Below, piece by piece: positions 24,399-31,806 of a DNA stretch of 31,806 bases (within the stretch, counting starts at the first letter, position 1; each line of letters opens with the position of its first letter). Position numbers and translations under genes: made by a program. The stretch lies in NCBI GenBank assembly GCA_021811865.1, contig JAKAQB010000007.1:1-31806 (forward strand). The letters are read 5' to 3'. This stretch comes from Actinomycetes bacterium. Lineage in GTDB: Bacteria; Actinomycetota; Acidimicrobiia; Acidimicrobiales; Palsa-688. The notes under the pieces are model-generated. The model was not told where the DNA came from. It ran no database searches and saw only the letters and a list, made by a program, of their open reading frames with translations.

Positions 24399-25711
24399 GC
24401 GAGCTGACCGTCGCCCCGGCCGCCAGCGGGCTCGGCGGCCGGATCCTCGTTCCCGGCGACAAGTCGGTGTCGCACCGGGTGTTGCTGCTCGCCGCGCTCG
24501 CCACCGGCACCTCGACGCTGCGTGGGCTGTCCACAGGGCTCGATGTGCGCCACACCGCCCGGGCCATCGCCGCCTTCGGTGCCGGCGTCTCCTCCTCCGA
24601 CGGCGGCCGAAGCGCAGTGATCCGTGGCGGCCCGGACCGGCTCCACGAGCCGCAGGACGTGGTGGACGTCGGCAACTCGGGTACGGGCATCCGGCTCCTG
24701 GCGGGCTGGGCCGCCGCCCGACCGGGGCTCACCGTGCTCCGGGGGGACGCCTCGGTCGCCCGCCGCCCGATGGGAAGGGTCGCCCAGCCCCTCCGGGAGA
24801 TGGGCGCCCACGTCGACGGGCGCCACGACGGTGGCTACCCGCCGCTCGTGGTACGGGGAGGCGGGCTCGTCGGGATCGACCACGAGCCGGCGGTGGCCAG
24901 CGCCCAGGTGAAGTCGGCCGTGCTCCTCGCCGGGCTGGCCGCCGAAGGTGACACCACCGTGCGAGAACCGGTCCCCACCCGACGGCACACCGAGGAGCTG
25001 CTGGAGCGCTTCGGCGCCGAAGTCGAGTACGGGAGCGGCTGGGCGGTCGTCCGGCGAAGCGAGCTGCGGCCGGCGGACGTGGCGGTGCCGGCAGACCCGT
25101 CCCACGCCGCCTTTTGGGCGGTGGCCGCCTCCGTCGTACCCGGCAGCGACATCGTGGTCGAGCGCGTGTACCTCGGCCCGGGCAGGGCAGGCTTCGTCGA
25201 CGTCCTGCGCAGGATGGGGGCGGATATCACCGTCGAGGACCCCGACCCCGCCGAGCGAACGGCCACCCTACGGGTCCGCTGGGCGGCCCTCCACGGTACC
25301 GATGTGGGGGGGGCGGAGGTCCCCGATGTCATCGACGAGGTCCCGGTCCTGGCGGTGGCGGCGGCGTTCGCCGAGGGGAGAACGACGTTCGGGGATGCCG
25401 GTGAGCTCCGGGTGAAGGAGAGCGACCGGATAGCAACGACCGTCGCCGCCCTCCGGGCCCTCGGCGCGACCGCCGAGGAGCGACCCGATGGACTCGTCGT
25501 GGACGGCGCCGGCGGGGAGCGGACAGGCGGGGGATCCCCCGGCGGCCGGCTCCCAGGCGGCCGGGTGGACGCCGCCGGGGACCACCGCATCGCCATGGCT
25601 GCCGCCGTCGCCGGCCTCGCCTGCGCCGGCGGGGCCACGATCACCGGCTGGGAGGCCGTCGCCACCAGCTACCCGGGGTTCGAGGAGGACCTCCAGCGGT
25701 GCAGGTCGTAG
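24395..25711 (+). CDS. aroA: 3-phosphoshikimate 1-carboxyvinyltransferase (EPSP synthase)
   Basis: Condenses shikimate 3-phosphate with PEP in the shikimate pathway. The 438-residue protein has LVPGDKSVSHRVLLLAALA (K23), VDVGNSGTGIRLLAG (N94-G100 region), GDASVARRPMGRVAQPLREM, ASAQVKSAVLLAGL, TRRHTEELLERFGAE, the catalytic-type aspartate in VIDEVPVLAVAAAFAEG, LRVKESDRIA and GDHRIAMAAAV. The spacing and the SAQ-x-K and RPMGR-x-x-x-PLREMGA blocks resemble class II (CP4-like) enzymes. A Gly-rich insertion (about residues 370-388) precedes GDHRIAM. GTG start overlaps tyrA by 4 nt. The last codons lie in a duplicated segment shared with the cmk start. Confidence 0.95.
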   Translation: MSELTVAPAASGLGGRILVPGDKSVSHRVLLLAALATGTSTLRGLSTGLDVRHTARAIAAFGAGVSSSDGGRSAVIRGGPDRLHEPQDVVDVGNSGTGIRLLAGWAAARPGLTVLRGDASVARRPMGRVAQPLREMGAHVDGRHDGGYPPLVVRGGGLVGIDHEPAVASAQVKSAVLLAGLAAEGDTTVREPVPTRRHTEELLERFGAEVEYGSGWAVVRRSELRPADVAVPADPSHAAFWAVAASVVPGSDIVVERVYLGPGRAGFVDVLRRMGADITVEDPDPAERTATLRVRWAALHGTDVGGAEVPDVIDEVPVLAVAAAFAEGRTTFGDAGELRVKESDRIATTVAALRALGATAEERPDGLVVDGAGGERTGGGSPGGRLPGGRVDAAGDHRIAMAAAVAGLACAGGATITGWEAVATSYPGFEEDLQRCRS

Positions 25712-25775
25712 CGATCGACGGGCCGGGCTCGGGGAGGACCTGAAGCGGTGCGGGTCGTAGCGATCGACGGGCCGG
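25684..25775 (+). repeat. imperfect 43-bp tandem duplication over the aroA end and cmk start
   Basis: 25684-25726 and 25733-25775 (offset 49 nt) match at 40 of 43 bases, with mismatches at 25693, 25694 and 25703. Each copy contains GGAGGACCT followed by a GTG and the V-V-A-I-D-G-P codons of cmk. Copy 1 ends aroA (TAG at 25709-25711) and holds a dead cmk-like start (GTG 25699, stopping at TGA 25741-25743); copy 2 holds the working start. Confidence 0.93.
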
Positions 25776-26389
25776 CCGGCTCAGGGAAGTCCACCGTCGC
25801 CCGGGCCGTGGCAGCGCGGCTCCGCCTCGACTACCTGGACACGGGCGCCATGTACCGTGCGGTGACCTTCGCCGCCATCCGGCGCGGCATCGACCCCGAA
25901 GACGCCGCGCTCGTAGCCGAGCTGGCCCGGGAGATCACCCTCGAGGTGGCCGACCAGGTGATGGTCGACGGCGTCGACGCCACCATCGAGATCCGCAGCC
26001 CGGAGGTGACCCGCGCCGTGAGCACTGTGGCCGCCAACCCCGACGTCCGCAAGGAGCTCGTCGCCAGGCAGCGGGAGTGGGCCCGGGCTCACGGTGGTGG
26101 GGTCATCGAAGGCCGCGACATCGGCAGCGTCGTGTTCCCCGAGGCGCCGGTGAAGGTCTACCTCACCGCCGACGACAGCGAGCGGGCGCTGCGCCGCAGC
26201 CGCGAGATGATCGACCTCCGCTACGACCAGGTCGCGGCCGACATCGCCCGGCGGGACCACGCCGACTCGACCCGTGACGTCTCGCCGCTCGGCGTCGCGC
26301 CAGACGCCGTTCGCATCGACACCACCCTCAGCACGGTGGACGACATCGTGCAGCAGGTGCTCGACCTCGTGGCGGAACAGGAGCCATGA
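25748..26389 (+). CDS. cmk: cytidylate kinase
   Basis: Phosphorylates CMP and dCMP with ATP. The 213-residue protein begins at GTG 25748: MRVVAIDGPAGSGKSTVARA, with the Walker A P-loop at G8-S15 and K14. YLDTGAMYRAVTFAA (substrate-binding), VARQREWARAHGGGVIEGRD and IGSVVFPEAPVKVYLTADDS follow, then RREMIDLR-type lid RRSREMIDLRYDQVAADIAR and RDHADSTRDVSPL, all standard for bacterial Cmk. GGAGGACC at 25733-25740 is its SD. The stop overlaps plsC (ATGA). In mycobacteria cmk also follows the scpA-scpB-rluB block, but directly. Confidence 0.96.
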   Translation: MRVVAIDGPAGSGKSTVARAVAARLRLDYLDTGAMYRAVTFAAIRRGIDPEDAALVAELAREITLEVADQVMVDGVDATIEIRSPEVTRAVSTVAANPDVRKELVARQREWARAHGGGVIEGRDIGSVVFPEAPVKVYLTADDSERALRRSREMIDLRYDQVAADIARRDHADSTRDVSPLGVAPDAVRIDTTLSTVDDIVQQVLDLVAEQEP

Positions 26390-27258
26390 GCGAGCGGGGC
26401 GGCGGAGGTGAGGACATGGGCCAGCCGGTAGGTGGGAGCGGGGGTGGGGGTGGAGGTGGGGGCAGGACCGGGCCGGTCGGGGGCAGCCCCTCCGCCCGCG
26501 CCCTCGCCTGGTACGGCTTCGCCCGGGGTGTCGTCGAGCTGTTCGCCCGGGTCGTGTGGCGCGTCCGGGTCCGTGGCCGGGAGAACGTGCCCCGACACGG
26601 GCCGTTCGTGCTCGCACCCGTGCACCGCTCCTACGTGGACACGCTCGTGGCCGGATGCGTCGTGCGGCGACGCATCCGCTTCATGGGCAAGGAGGAGCTG
26701 TGGGGGTACCGGTGGTCGGCGCGGCTGTTCAGCTCCCTCGGCGGATTCCCGGTGCGCCGCGGTGCTCCCGACCGCGAGGCGTTGCACATCTGCGAGCAGG
26801 CGCTGCGCGCCGGCGAGCCGGTCGTGCTCTACCCCGAGGGCACCCGCCAGTCCGGGCCGGTCGTGCAACCGCTCTTCGAGGGCGCCGTGTTCGTCGCCGC
26901 CCGGGCCGGCGTGCCGATCGTTCCTGTGGGCATCGGTGGCAGCGAGTGGGCCATGCCCAAGGGGGCCCGCGGCATACGGCCCATGCGGATCTGCGCTGTC
27001 GTCGGCCGGCCGATCCGCCCCCCGGCCCGCTCCGAGTCCGGGCGCGTCTCCCGCAAGGCCGTCGCCGAGCTGACCGGCCGTCTCCACGATGAGCTCCAGC
27101 GGCTGTTCGATGAGGCGTTGCGAGACGCCGGACGCGCCAGCGGGGCGGAGGGCGGCGGGTCTGCTGGCGGCGGGCCGGGGCGGCGGGCGGAGGGCGGGTC
27201 TGCTGGCGGCGGGGCGGAGGGCGGCGGCGGGGCGGACGGCGGTCGCGGACCGGCGTGA
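26386..27258 (+). CDS. plsC: 1-acyl-sn-glycerol-3-phosphate acyltransferase family (PlsC)
   Basis: An acyltransferase that acylates lysophosphatidic acid or a related acceptor at the membrane. The 290-residue protein has a Gly-run N-terminus (residues 16-33), a hydrophobic helix (about 39-58), motif I H80RSYVD85 (HX4D), GKEELWGYRWSARLFSSLGG, GGFPVRRG (motif II), LYPEGTRQSG (motif III, 148-156) and VPIVPVGIGG (motif IV). Residues about 250-290 are Gly/Ala/Arg low-complexity. Coupled to cmk by ATGA and to the HIT gene by GTGA. The neighbouring cmk-plsC pair is common in bacteria. The Gly-rich ends are probably lineage-specific embellishment. Confidence 0.92.
   Translation: MSERGGGGEDMGQPVGGSGGGGGGGGRTGPVGGSPSARALAWYGFARGVVELFARVVWRVRVRGRENVPRHGPFVLAPVHRSYVDTLVAGCVVRRRIRFMGKEELWGYRWSARLFSSLGGFPVRRGAPDREALHICEQALRAGEPVVLYPEGTRQSGPVVQPLFEGAVFVAARAGVPIVPVGIGGSEWAMPKGARGIRPMRICAVVGRPIRPPARSESGRVSRKAVAELTGRLHDELQRLFDEALRDAGRASGAEGGGSAGGGPGRRAEGGSAGGGAEGGGGADGGRGPA
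26433..26462 (+). other. canonical G-quadruplex motif in plsC 5' coding region
   Basis: Four runs of three or more G on the coding strand with loops of 3, 1 and 7 nt (G3-AGC-G5-T-G5-TGGAGGT-G5). It begins 47 nt after the plsC start and encodes the Gly run. Formation in RNA or DNA is inferred. Confidence 0.7.
27146..27243 (+). repeat. G-rich imperfect repeats at the plsC 3' end
   Basis: The blocks GGCGGAGGGCGG and GGGTCTGCTGGCGGCGGG recur two or three times and encode a repeating A-E-G-G-G-S-A-G-G-G tail. Base composition is almost all G and C on this strand with G far in excess, so it is also a possible quadruplex region. Confidence 0.75.
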
Positions 27259-27779
27259 GCACCGCCACTCCTGGGCCCGCCTCGGCCGAGAGCACGGTTG
27301 CTGCTCCACCTGGAGGCCGCCACAGTGGGGCATCCCCCGGATGCCTCTTCGACCGGATCGTGGCCGGCGACGTCGCCGCCCACGTGGTGCTCGACGAGCC
27401 GGCGGTCGTCGCCTTCCTCGACCACCGACCCGTCTTCCCCGGGCACGCCCTCGTCGTCCCGAGGGAGCACTACCAGTTCATCGCCGAGCTGCCTGATGAA
27501 CTGCTCGGCAGGCTCGCGGGCGCAGCCCGGCGGGTCGCCACCGCCCAGCGAGCAGCTCTCGGCAACCCCGGTACCTGGATCGCGCTCAACGACGTCGTGA
27601 GCCAGAGCGTCCCCCACGTGCACTTCCACGTGGTACCCCGGCGTCCCAAAGACGGGCTCCGGGGATTCTTCTGGCCGCGCAGCAGGTACCCCGACGAGGC
27701 CGAGGCGGCGTCGATCGCCGAAGCGATCCGAACAGCGTTGGTCGCCGGCGAGGGAGGTGAGACGAGCCATGAGGGCTGA
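27255..27779 (+). CDS. HIT family protein
   Basis: A 174-residue histidine-triad protein. The catalytic motif is [10 protein letters not shown] (H121, H123, H125), preceded by the [19 protein letters not shown] start of the domain, [20 protein letters not shown] and [14 protein letters not shown]. Residues 1-29 are a low-complexity extension. HIT proteins hydrolyse nucleoside phosphoramidates, AMP-lysine or dinucleoside polyphosphates; this length and the [13 protein letters not shown] end suggest the HinT/Fhit-like hydrolase group. GTG start overlaps plsC stop (GTGA). The natural substrate is not known. Confidence 0.91.
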   Translation: MSTATPGPASAESTVAAPPGGRHSGASPGCLFDRIVAGDVAAHVVLDEPAVVAFLDHRPVFPGHALVVPREHYQFIAELPDELLGRLAGAARRVATAQRAALGNPGTWIALNDVVSQSVPHVHFHVVPRRPKDGLRGFFWPRSRYPDEAEAASIAEAIRTALVAGEGGETSHEG

Positions 27780-27852
27780 CCGGTCGGCGGGGCCACCCGT
27801 CGCGTCGGAGCACCACTGCCAATCCGGCCGCGTTCCGCCGGCGCGGCAGTGA
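27769..27852 (+). CDS. possible 27-codon coupling ORF between the HIT and MFS genes
   Basis: ATG at 27769, preceded by GGGAGGTGAG, opens a 27-codon frame ([20 protein letters not shown], then RVPPARQ) that stops at TGA 27850-27852 and overlaps the MFS GTG as GTGA. It starts inside the end of the HIT gene. The MFS start has no SD of its own, so this small frame may carry ribosomes to it. No family is recognised, and it might not be a functional protein. Confidence 0.35.
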   Translation: MRADRSAGPPVASEHHCQSGRVPPARQ

Positions 27853-29111
27853 GCACGGCCCCATCGCTCGCCGGCTCCGACTCGGAGCCGGGGGGCCGGT
27901 CGCGAGCCCTCGTCGGCGCCGGCCTGGTGTTCGCCGCCTTCAACCTGCGCGCCACGATCGCGGCGGTCGCTCCAGTGCTCACCCAGCTCCAGCGGAGCGA
28001 CGGACTGTCGTCGGCCGGGGCTGGCGTGCTCACGTCGGTCCCGATCGTGTGCTTCGGCGCCTTCGCCCTGGTGACACCCGCGCTCCTCCGGCGGACCAGC
28101 GCCCACCGGCTGCTCTGGCTCGCCGTCGCAGGTGTCGCAGCGGGAACCGTCCTGCGGTCGCTCCCCGGCTTGGCCGCACTCTTCTCAGGTACGTTCCTCT
28201 TTGGCGCTGCCATCGGAGTCGGCAACGTCGTCGTGCCGGCGCTTGTGAAACGGGAGTTCCCGCGCCAGGTCGCGCTCCTCACCGGCCTGTACGCGATGGC
28301 ACTCTCGGCCGGCGCCGCCCTGGCCGCTGGCGTCACCGTGCCGATCGAGCACCTCGCCGGAGTTTCGTGGCGGCTGGCGCTGCTCTGCTGGGCGGGGCCC
28401 GCCGTGCTCGCCTTGGCCTTGTGGTCACCGAGCGGCGGGGCGCAGCGCGAGCGCGGCGGGCGTGGCGGAGCCCGGTCGGCGGGCGGCGGGGGGCGGCGGC
28501 AGGGAGTGGACCCACACGCCGCCCCCCTGTACCGCAGCGGGCTGGCGTGGGCGGTGACAGCCGTCATGGGGCTGCAATCCCTGAGCTTCTACGCGCTGTT
28601 CTCCTTCGTACCAACACTGCTGGAGAGCGCCGGCATGGGCTCCACGACGGCGGGGGCACTGCTTGCTGTCTCCCAGATCGCCAGCCTTCTTGCCGCCTTC
28701 GTCACCCCGACGCTGGCGCGGCGGCTGCGGCGGAGCTGGCTGGCCGTTGCCGCCGCCGTCGGGCTCAACGCCGTGGCACTCGGCGGCCTCGCCGCCCACC
28801 CGCACGGCACAGGGCCGGTCCTGGTCTGGATGCTCGCCATGGGAGCGGGGCAGGGATCGATCCTCAGCCAGGCTCTCGGGTTCATCGTGCTGCGAGCACC
28901 GAACCCGGATCAGGCAGCGAATCTCTCGACCATGGCACAGGGTGCCGGCTACCTCGTCGCCGCCACCGGGCCGTTCGCCGTCGGCGCCCTCCACCAGCTC
29001 ACCCGTGGATGGGGTATCCCTCTCGCCGCGCTCGGCGGAGCGCTGGTCGTGGAGCTCGCCGCCGGCATCGTCGCCGCCGGCGACCGCCACGTGCCGCCCG
29101 CCAATCCGTAG
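27849..29111 (+). CDS. CynX/NimT-type MFS transporter
   Basis: A 420-residue major facilitator with about twelve hydrophobic helices in two halves, split by a Gly/Arg loop at residues about 196-220. The first helix has the CynX/NimT-type [19 protein letters not shown], in which F-N-L-R is typical, followed by a loop with [37 protein letters not shown] and [19 protein letters not shown]. Related E. coli proteins are linked to cyanate or 2-nitroimidazole transport; the substrate here is unknown. GTG start at 27849. Possible secondary import or efflux role cannot be decided from sequence. Confidence 0.87.
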   Translation: MSTAPSLAGSDSEPGGRSRALVGAGLVFAAFNLRATIAAVAPVLTQLQRSDGLSSAGAGVLTSVPIVCFGAFALVTPALLRRTSAHRLLWLAVAGVAAGTVLRSLPGLAALFSGTFLFGAAIGVGNVVVPALVKREFPRQVALLTGLYAMALSAGAALAAGVTVPIEHLAGVSWRLALLCWAGPAVLALALWSPSGGAQRERGGRGGARSAGGGGRRQGVDPHAAPLYRSGLAWAVTAVMGLQSLSFYALFSFVPTLLESAGMGSTTAGALLAVSQIASLLAAFVTPTLARRLRRSWLAVAAAVGLNAVALGGLAAHPHGTGPVLVWMLAMGAGQGSILSQALGFIVLRAPNPDQAANLSTMAQGAGYLVAATGPFAVGALHQLTRGWGIPLAALGGALVVELAAGIVAAGDRHVPPANP

Positions 29112-29133
29112 GGGGCCGCCGCGGCCCGCCCGC

Positions 29134-29139
29134 TAGCGT
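29134..29139 (+). promoter_or_regulatory. candidate -10 box (TAGCGT) for proS
   Basis: TAGCGT ends 7 nt before the GTG at 29147 and 19 nt before the internal ATG at 29159, favouring a leaderless transcript from the GTG. Confidence 0.45.
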
Positions 29140-29146
29140 TCGGGCC

Positions 29147-30910
29147 GTGCTGCTGCGCATGTCCACGCTCTTCATCCGCACCCTGCGCGAGGACCCGGTG
29201 GACGCCGAGCTCCCGAGCCACAAGCTGCTCGTCCGAGCCGGCTACGTCCGGCGGCTCGGGCCCGGCATCCACTCCTGGCTGCCGCTGGGCATGATCGTGC
29301 TGCGCAACGTCGAACGGGTCGTCCGCGAGGAGATGCTCGCCATCGGCGCACAAGAGGTGCTCTTCCCTGCGCTCATCCCCCGGGAGTACTTCGAGCGCAG
29401 CGGTCGCTGGCAGGACTACGGCGACAACATCTTCCGGCTGCGGGACCGGCGCGACGGCGACTACCTCCTGGCACCCACCCACGAAGAGCTCTTCACCCTG
29501 CTCGTGAAGTCCGAGTACTCCTCCTATCGAGACCTGCCGCTGTCACTGTTCCAGGTCCAGACCAAGTACCGGGACGAGGCGCGGCCGCGTGCCGGCGTCC
29601 TGCGAAGCCGGGAGTTCGTGATGAAGGACTCCTACTCGTTCGACGTCGACGACGAAGGGCTCGACCGCTCCTACCAGGCGCACCGCAGGGCGTACCAGCG
29701 CATCTTCGACCGGCTCGGGTTCGACTACCGGATCGTCTTCGCCGTGTCTGGCGCGATGGGAGGGTCCGCTTCGGAGGAGTTCATCGCGCCGACCCCGTCG
29801 GGCGAAGACACGTTCGTGCAGTGCGACACCTGCGACTACGCCGCCAACGCCGAAGCGGTCGAGATCGCACCGCCCGAACGCCCCGCTCCGGGCGGCGGCC
29901 CCATCCCGGCCACGGAGGTACTCGACACGCCCGACACGCCGACGATCGCGTCGCTGGTCGACCGGCTGAACGCCATGGGGTTGGGCCGTAGCTGGACGGC
30001 TGCCGACACGTTGAAGAACCTCGTCGTGAAGACCCGCGCCCCCGGCGCCGGCCACTGGGAGCTCCTCGTCGTCGGCGTGCCGGGCGACCGCGACGTGGAC
30101 ATGAAGCGCCTCGGTGGCCAGCTCGAGCCCACGCAGGTGGCGCCGGCCGGGCCGGAGGACCTTGCCAACCACCCCGGGCTCGTCAAGGGCTACATCGGAC
30201 CGCAACAGCTCGCCGCGCTCGGTATCCACTTCCTCGTCGACCCCCTCGTCACCGAGGGCTCGGCGTGGGTGACTGGAGCCAACGAGGCGGACAGGCACGC
30301 CATCAACGTGGTGCGGGGAAGGGACTTCCAGCCTGCCGGCGAGATCGGTGCCGTCGAGGTCCGCGACGGCGACCGTTGCCCCCGCTGCGGGCATCAACTG
30401 GAGGTTTCCCGGGGAATCGAGCTCGGCCACGTGTTCCAACTCGGGCGCAAGTACGCCGAGGTGTTCGGCCTCGAGGTGACCGGCCCCGACGGCAAACCCG
30501 TCACCGTGACCATGGGATCGTACGGCGTCGGCATCACCCGGGCGGTCGCCGCCCTGGCCGAGCAGACGCTCGACGACCTCGGCCTGCGGTGGCCACGCGA
30601 GGTGGCACCCGCCGAGGTGCACCTGATCGCCACCGGAAAGGGCGAGCAACCCTTCGATGTCGCCGAGGAGCTCGCCGGCAAGCTCGTCAGCCGAGGGGTA
30701 CGGGTGCTCTACGACGACCGGCGTGGCACCTCGCCTGGGGTGAAGTTCGGCGATGCGGAACTGCTCGGTGTCCCCCTCATCGTCACCGTGGGGCGGGGGC
30801 TGGCTCAGGGCGTGGTGGAGGTCCGGGACCGCTGGACCGACGAGCGGGCGGAGGTAACCCTCGGAGAGGCACCCGAGGAGATCGTCCGGAGATCCGCCGG
30901 ACAGCGGTAG
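29147..30910 (+). CDS. proS: prolyl-tRNA synthetase (bacterial type)
   Basis: Class II synthetase that charges tRNA-Pro. From GTG 29147 the protein is 587 residues ([17 protein letters not shown]), the same opening as the mycobacterial enzyme, and the length agrees; ATG 29159 is the alternative. Catalytic motifs are [59 protein letters not shown] and KDSYSFD, with [15 protein letters not shown] as motif 3. An insertion domain (about 225-380) between motifs 2 and 3 is the INS editing domain that removes misacylated Ala. Cysteine pairs C-DT-C and C-PR-C occur near residues 226 and 412. A tandem repeat begins 2 nt after the stop. Confidence 0.97.
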   Translation: MLLRMSTLFIRTLREDPVDAELPSHKLLVRAGYVRRLGPGIHSWLPLGMIVLRNVERVVREEMLAIGAQEVLFPALIPREYFERSGRWQDYGDNIFRLRDRRDGDYLLAPTHEELFTLLVKSEYSSYRDLPLSLFQVQTKYRDEARPRAGVLRSREFVMKDSYSFDVDDEGLDRSYQAHRRAYQRIFDRLGFDYRIVFAVSGAMGGSASEEFIAPTPSGEDTFVQCDTCDYAANAEAVEIAPPERPAPGGGPIPATEVLDTPDTPTIASLVDRLNAMGLGRSWTAADTLKNLVVKTRAPGAGHWELLVVGVPGDRDVDMKRLGGQLEPTQVAPAGPEDLANHPGLVKGYIGPQQLAALGIHFLVDPLVTEGSAWVTGANEADRHAINVVRGRDFQPAGEIGAVEVRDGDRCPRCGHQLEVSRGIELGHVFQLGRKYAEVFGLEVTGPDGKPVTVTMGSYGVGITRAVAALAEQTLDDLGLRWPREVAPAEVHLIATGKGEQPFDVAEELAGKLVSRGVRVLYDDRRGTSPGVKFGDAELLGVPLIVTVGRGLAQGVVEVRDRWTDERAEVTLGEAPEEIVRRSAGQR

Positions 30911-30912
30911 CG

Positions 30913-31018
30913 CCGGCGGCGCCTCGGGCCGGCGGCGCCTCGGGCCGGCGGCCTCTCGGGCCGGCGGCGCCTCGGGCCGGCGGCCTCTCGGGCCGGCGGC
31001 GCCTCGGGCCGGCGGCGG
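30913..31018 (+). repeat. 16-bp tandem repeat array after proS
   Basis: Six 16-bp units run without spacers from 30913 to 31008, followed by a partial unit. Two variants, A (CCGGCGGCGCCTCGGG) and B (CCGGCGGCCTCTCGGG), occur in order A-A-B-A-B-A, so part of the array has a 32-bp A-B period. Units differ only at two positions. The array is noncoding and lies 2 nt past the proS stop. CCGG and GGCGCC make the array able to fold on itself. The rest of the gap (31019-31118) shows nothing I can assign. Confidence 0.95.
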
Positions 31019-31118
31019 CAACCCCCTGGCAGGGTCTCTTCGTCGTGTCGGCTTCACCTCGGTCCAGCAGGTCTCGCGTCACCTGACCGGCACGGTGCGC
31101 CTCCCCGATCCGACCTGA

Positions 31119-31806
31119 TCACGTCACCGTCACCGCTGCTCGCTCATGCGCCAGCGCTTCCCGGATCTCCGCCACGACTCGGCGGCCGTCGTGGACGATG
31201 TCGGTCCAGGTGTAGACCAATACGATGCGCCCCTCCAGGCGAAGTCGGTTGCGACGGCGCTCGTCGGCGGTCTTCTGTTCGGGCGATGCGTGGAAGGCGT
31301 ACCCGTCGAGCTCGACGAACACCGTGCGGCCCAACTGCGCATCGATCCGGTAGCACCCTGCCGGTCCTGCCGCCACCTGGGTCACGACGGGCGCGAGACG
31401 TGCCCATGCACAGAGGCGCAAGAAGCGGCTCTCGAGAACGCTCTCCGGCGGCTTGCCGCCGAACCCGCGCCGGTCAAGCGTCTCACGTAGGGCCGCCGGT
31501 CCACGCCGGCCCGGGCGGGCCGAGCGGTCGATCTCGGCGAACAGACCCTCGACAGAGACGAGCCTTGACACGATCGCTCGATCGACGGGCTCGTCGAGGT
31601 CCGCGGGATCGAGGTCGACGGCCAGGTCGACGATGGTCCGGAGGGGATCGGTGCATGGCAGGCCCCACCGGGTCGATACGCGGTCCACCGGCAAGCTGGG
31701 CCGGCGCACGACAGCCCCGGGAGCGCGCGTCGGACCGTCACGTGGGACGGTGATGACGGGACGAGATGGTGCGGCCGCCAGCCCCCAGAGCCATGCAGCG
31801 GAGGCG
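31119..31806 (-). CDS. DUF559 (Vsr-like, PD-(D/E)XK fold) protein, 5' end outside window
   Basis: The frame is open from the window edge (first complete codon at 31805) to TGA at 31119-31121, giving 228 visible residues. An internal GTG at 31707-31709 is not the start, because family-like sequence lies before it: ASAAWLWGLAAAPSRPVITV and PRDGPTRAPGAVVRR. The C-terminal DUF559 domain (about visible residues 120-225) has PPESVLESRFLRL, YRIDAQLGRTVFVELDGYAF and RRRNRLRLEGRIVLVYTWTD; the D and E-x-D residues match the nuclease-like fold. The N-terminal half resembles proteins with an AbiEi-type winged-helix antitoxin domain. Such proteins are frequent in actinobacteria, with function unproven; a DNA-cleaving role is inferred. 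Confidence 0.85.
   Translation of the reverse strand, partial: ASAAWLWGLAAAPSRPVITVPRDGPTRAPGAVVRRPSLPVDRVSTRWGLPCTDPLRTIVDLAVDLDPADLDEPVDRAIVSRLVSVEGLFAEIDRSARPGRRGPAALRETLDRRGFGGKPPESVLESRFLRLCAWARLAPVVTQVAAGPAGCYRIDAQLGRTVFVELDGYAFHASPEQKTADERRRNRLRLEGRIVLVYTWTDIVHDGRRVVAEIREALAHERAAVTVT

Noticed and set aside
30913..31018. CRISPR array
   Set aside because: Units are only 16 bp and are directly adjacent with no spacers.
31707..31709. GTG as start of the DUF559 protein
   Set aside because: Family-like residues continue upstream to the window edge in the same frame.

Overview
The window is very GC-rich chromosomal DNA with closely packed housekeeping genes, frequent 1-4 nt stop/start overlaps, many GTG starts and TANNNT-type -10 boxes. 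The gene content and order (HAD phosphatase - small protein - tlyA - nadK - recN - pyrG - NUDIX ... scpA - scpB - rluB ... cmk) match the mycobacterial Rv1692-Rv1712 neighbourhood. Together with fused KorA/KorB and an E. coli FbaB-type class I aldolase, this points to an actinobacterium. A deep-branching class such as Acidimicrobiia is my best guess, but that is inference.

Layout. 1-200: the tail of an rRNA operon (5S rRNA and its terminator). 224-2661: a large disordered/TPR protein and a small OB-fold SSB-like protein. 2700-7798: a HAD phosphatase (minus strand), class I fructose-bisphosphate aldolase, and 2-oxoacid:ferredoxin oxidoreductase KorAB. 7799-11040: the most accessory-looking stretch, with a poorly coding segment, a start-less NifX/NifB-type remnant, and a minus-strand sulfur-type cluster of ArsR-rhodanese fusion, DsrE-like protein and SQR-like flavoprotein. 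11092-12300: a DUF1015 protein (minus). 12395-19264: HAD-IIA phosphatase, helical/basic-tail protein, TlyA, NAD kinase, RecN, CTP synthase, NUDIX hydrolase. 19291-21049: M50 membrane protease convergent with TrpRS. 21088-23299: ScpA, ScpB and RluB-type pseudouridine synthase. 23334-27779: TyrA, AroA, Cmk, PlsC and a HIT protein, mostly translationally coupled. 27849-30910: a CynX-type MFS transporter and ProRS, followed by a 16-bp tandem repeat. 31119-end: a DUF559 protein that runs off the window.

The genes cover central carbon metabolism, DNA repair and segregation, nucleotide supply, aromatic amino-acid synthesis, lipid synthesis and translation. The sulfur-type cluster is the only part that looks like a specialised module. 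At least seven genes (plus a mini-ORF before tyrA) have a TANNNT box 6-9 nt before the start codon, so leaderless transcription is probably common here. I see no convincing tRNA, insertion sequence, CRISPR array or prophage. No wholly new system can be demonstrated from the sequence alone. The best leads are the sulfur cluster with its NifX remnant, the tyrA and MFS upstream mini-ORFs, the duplicated cmk start and the tandem repeats.
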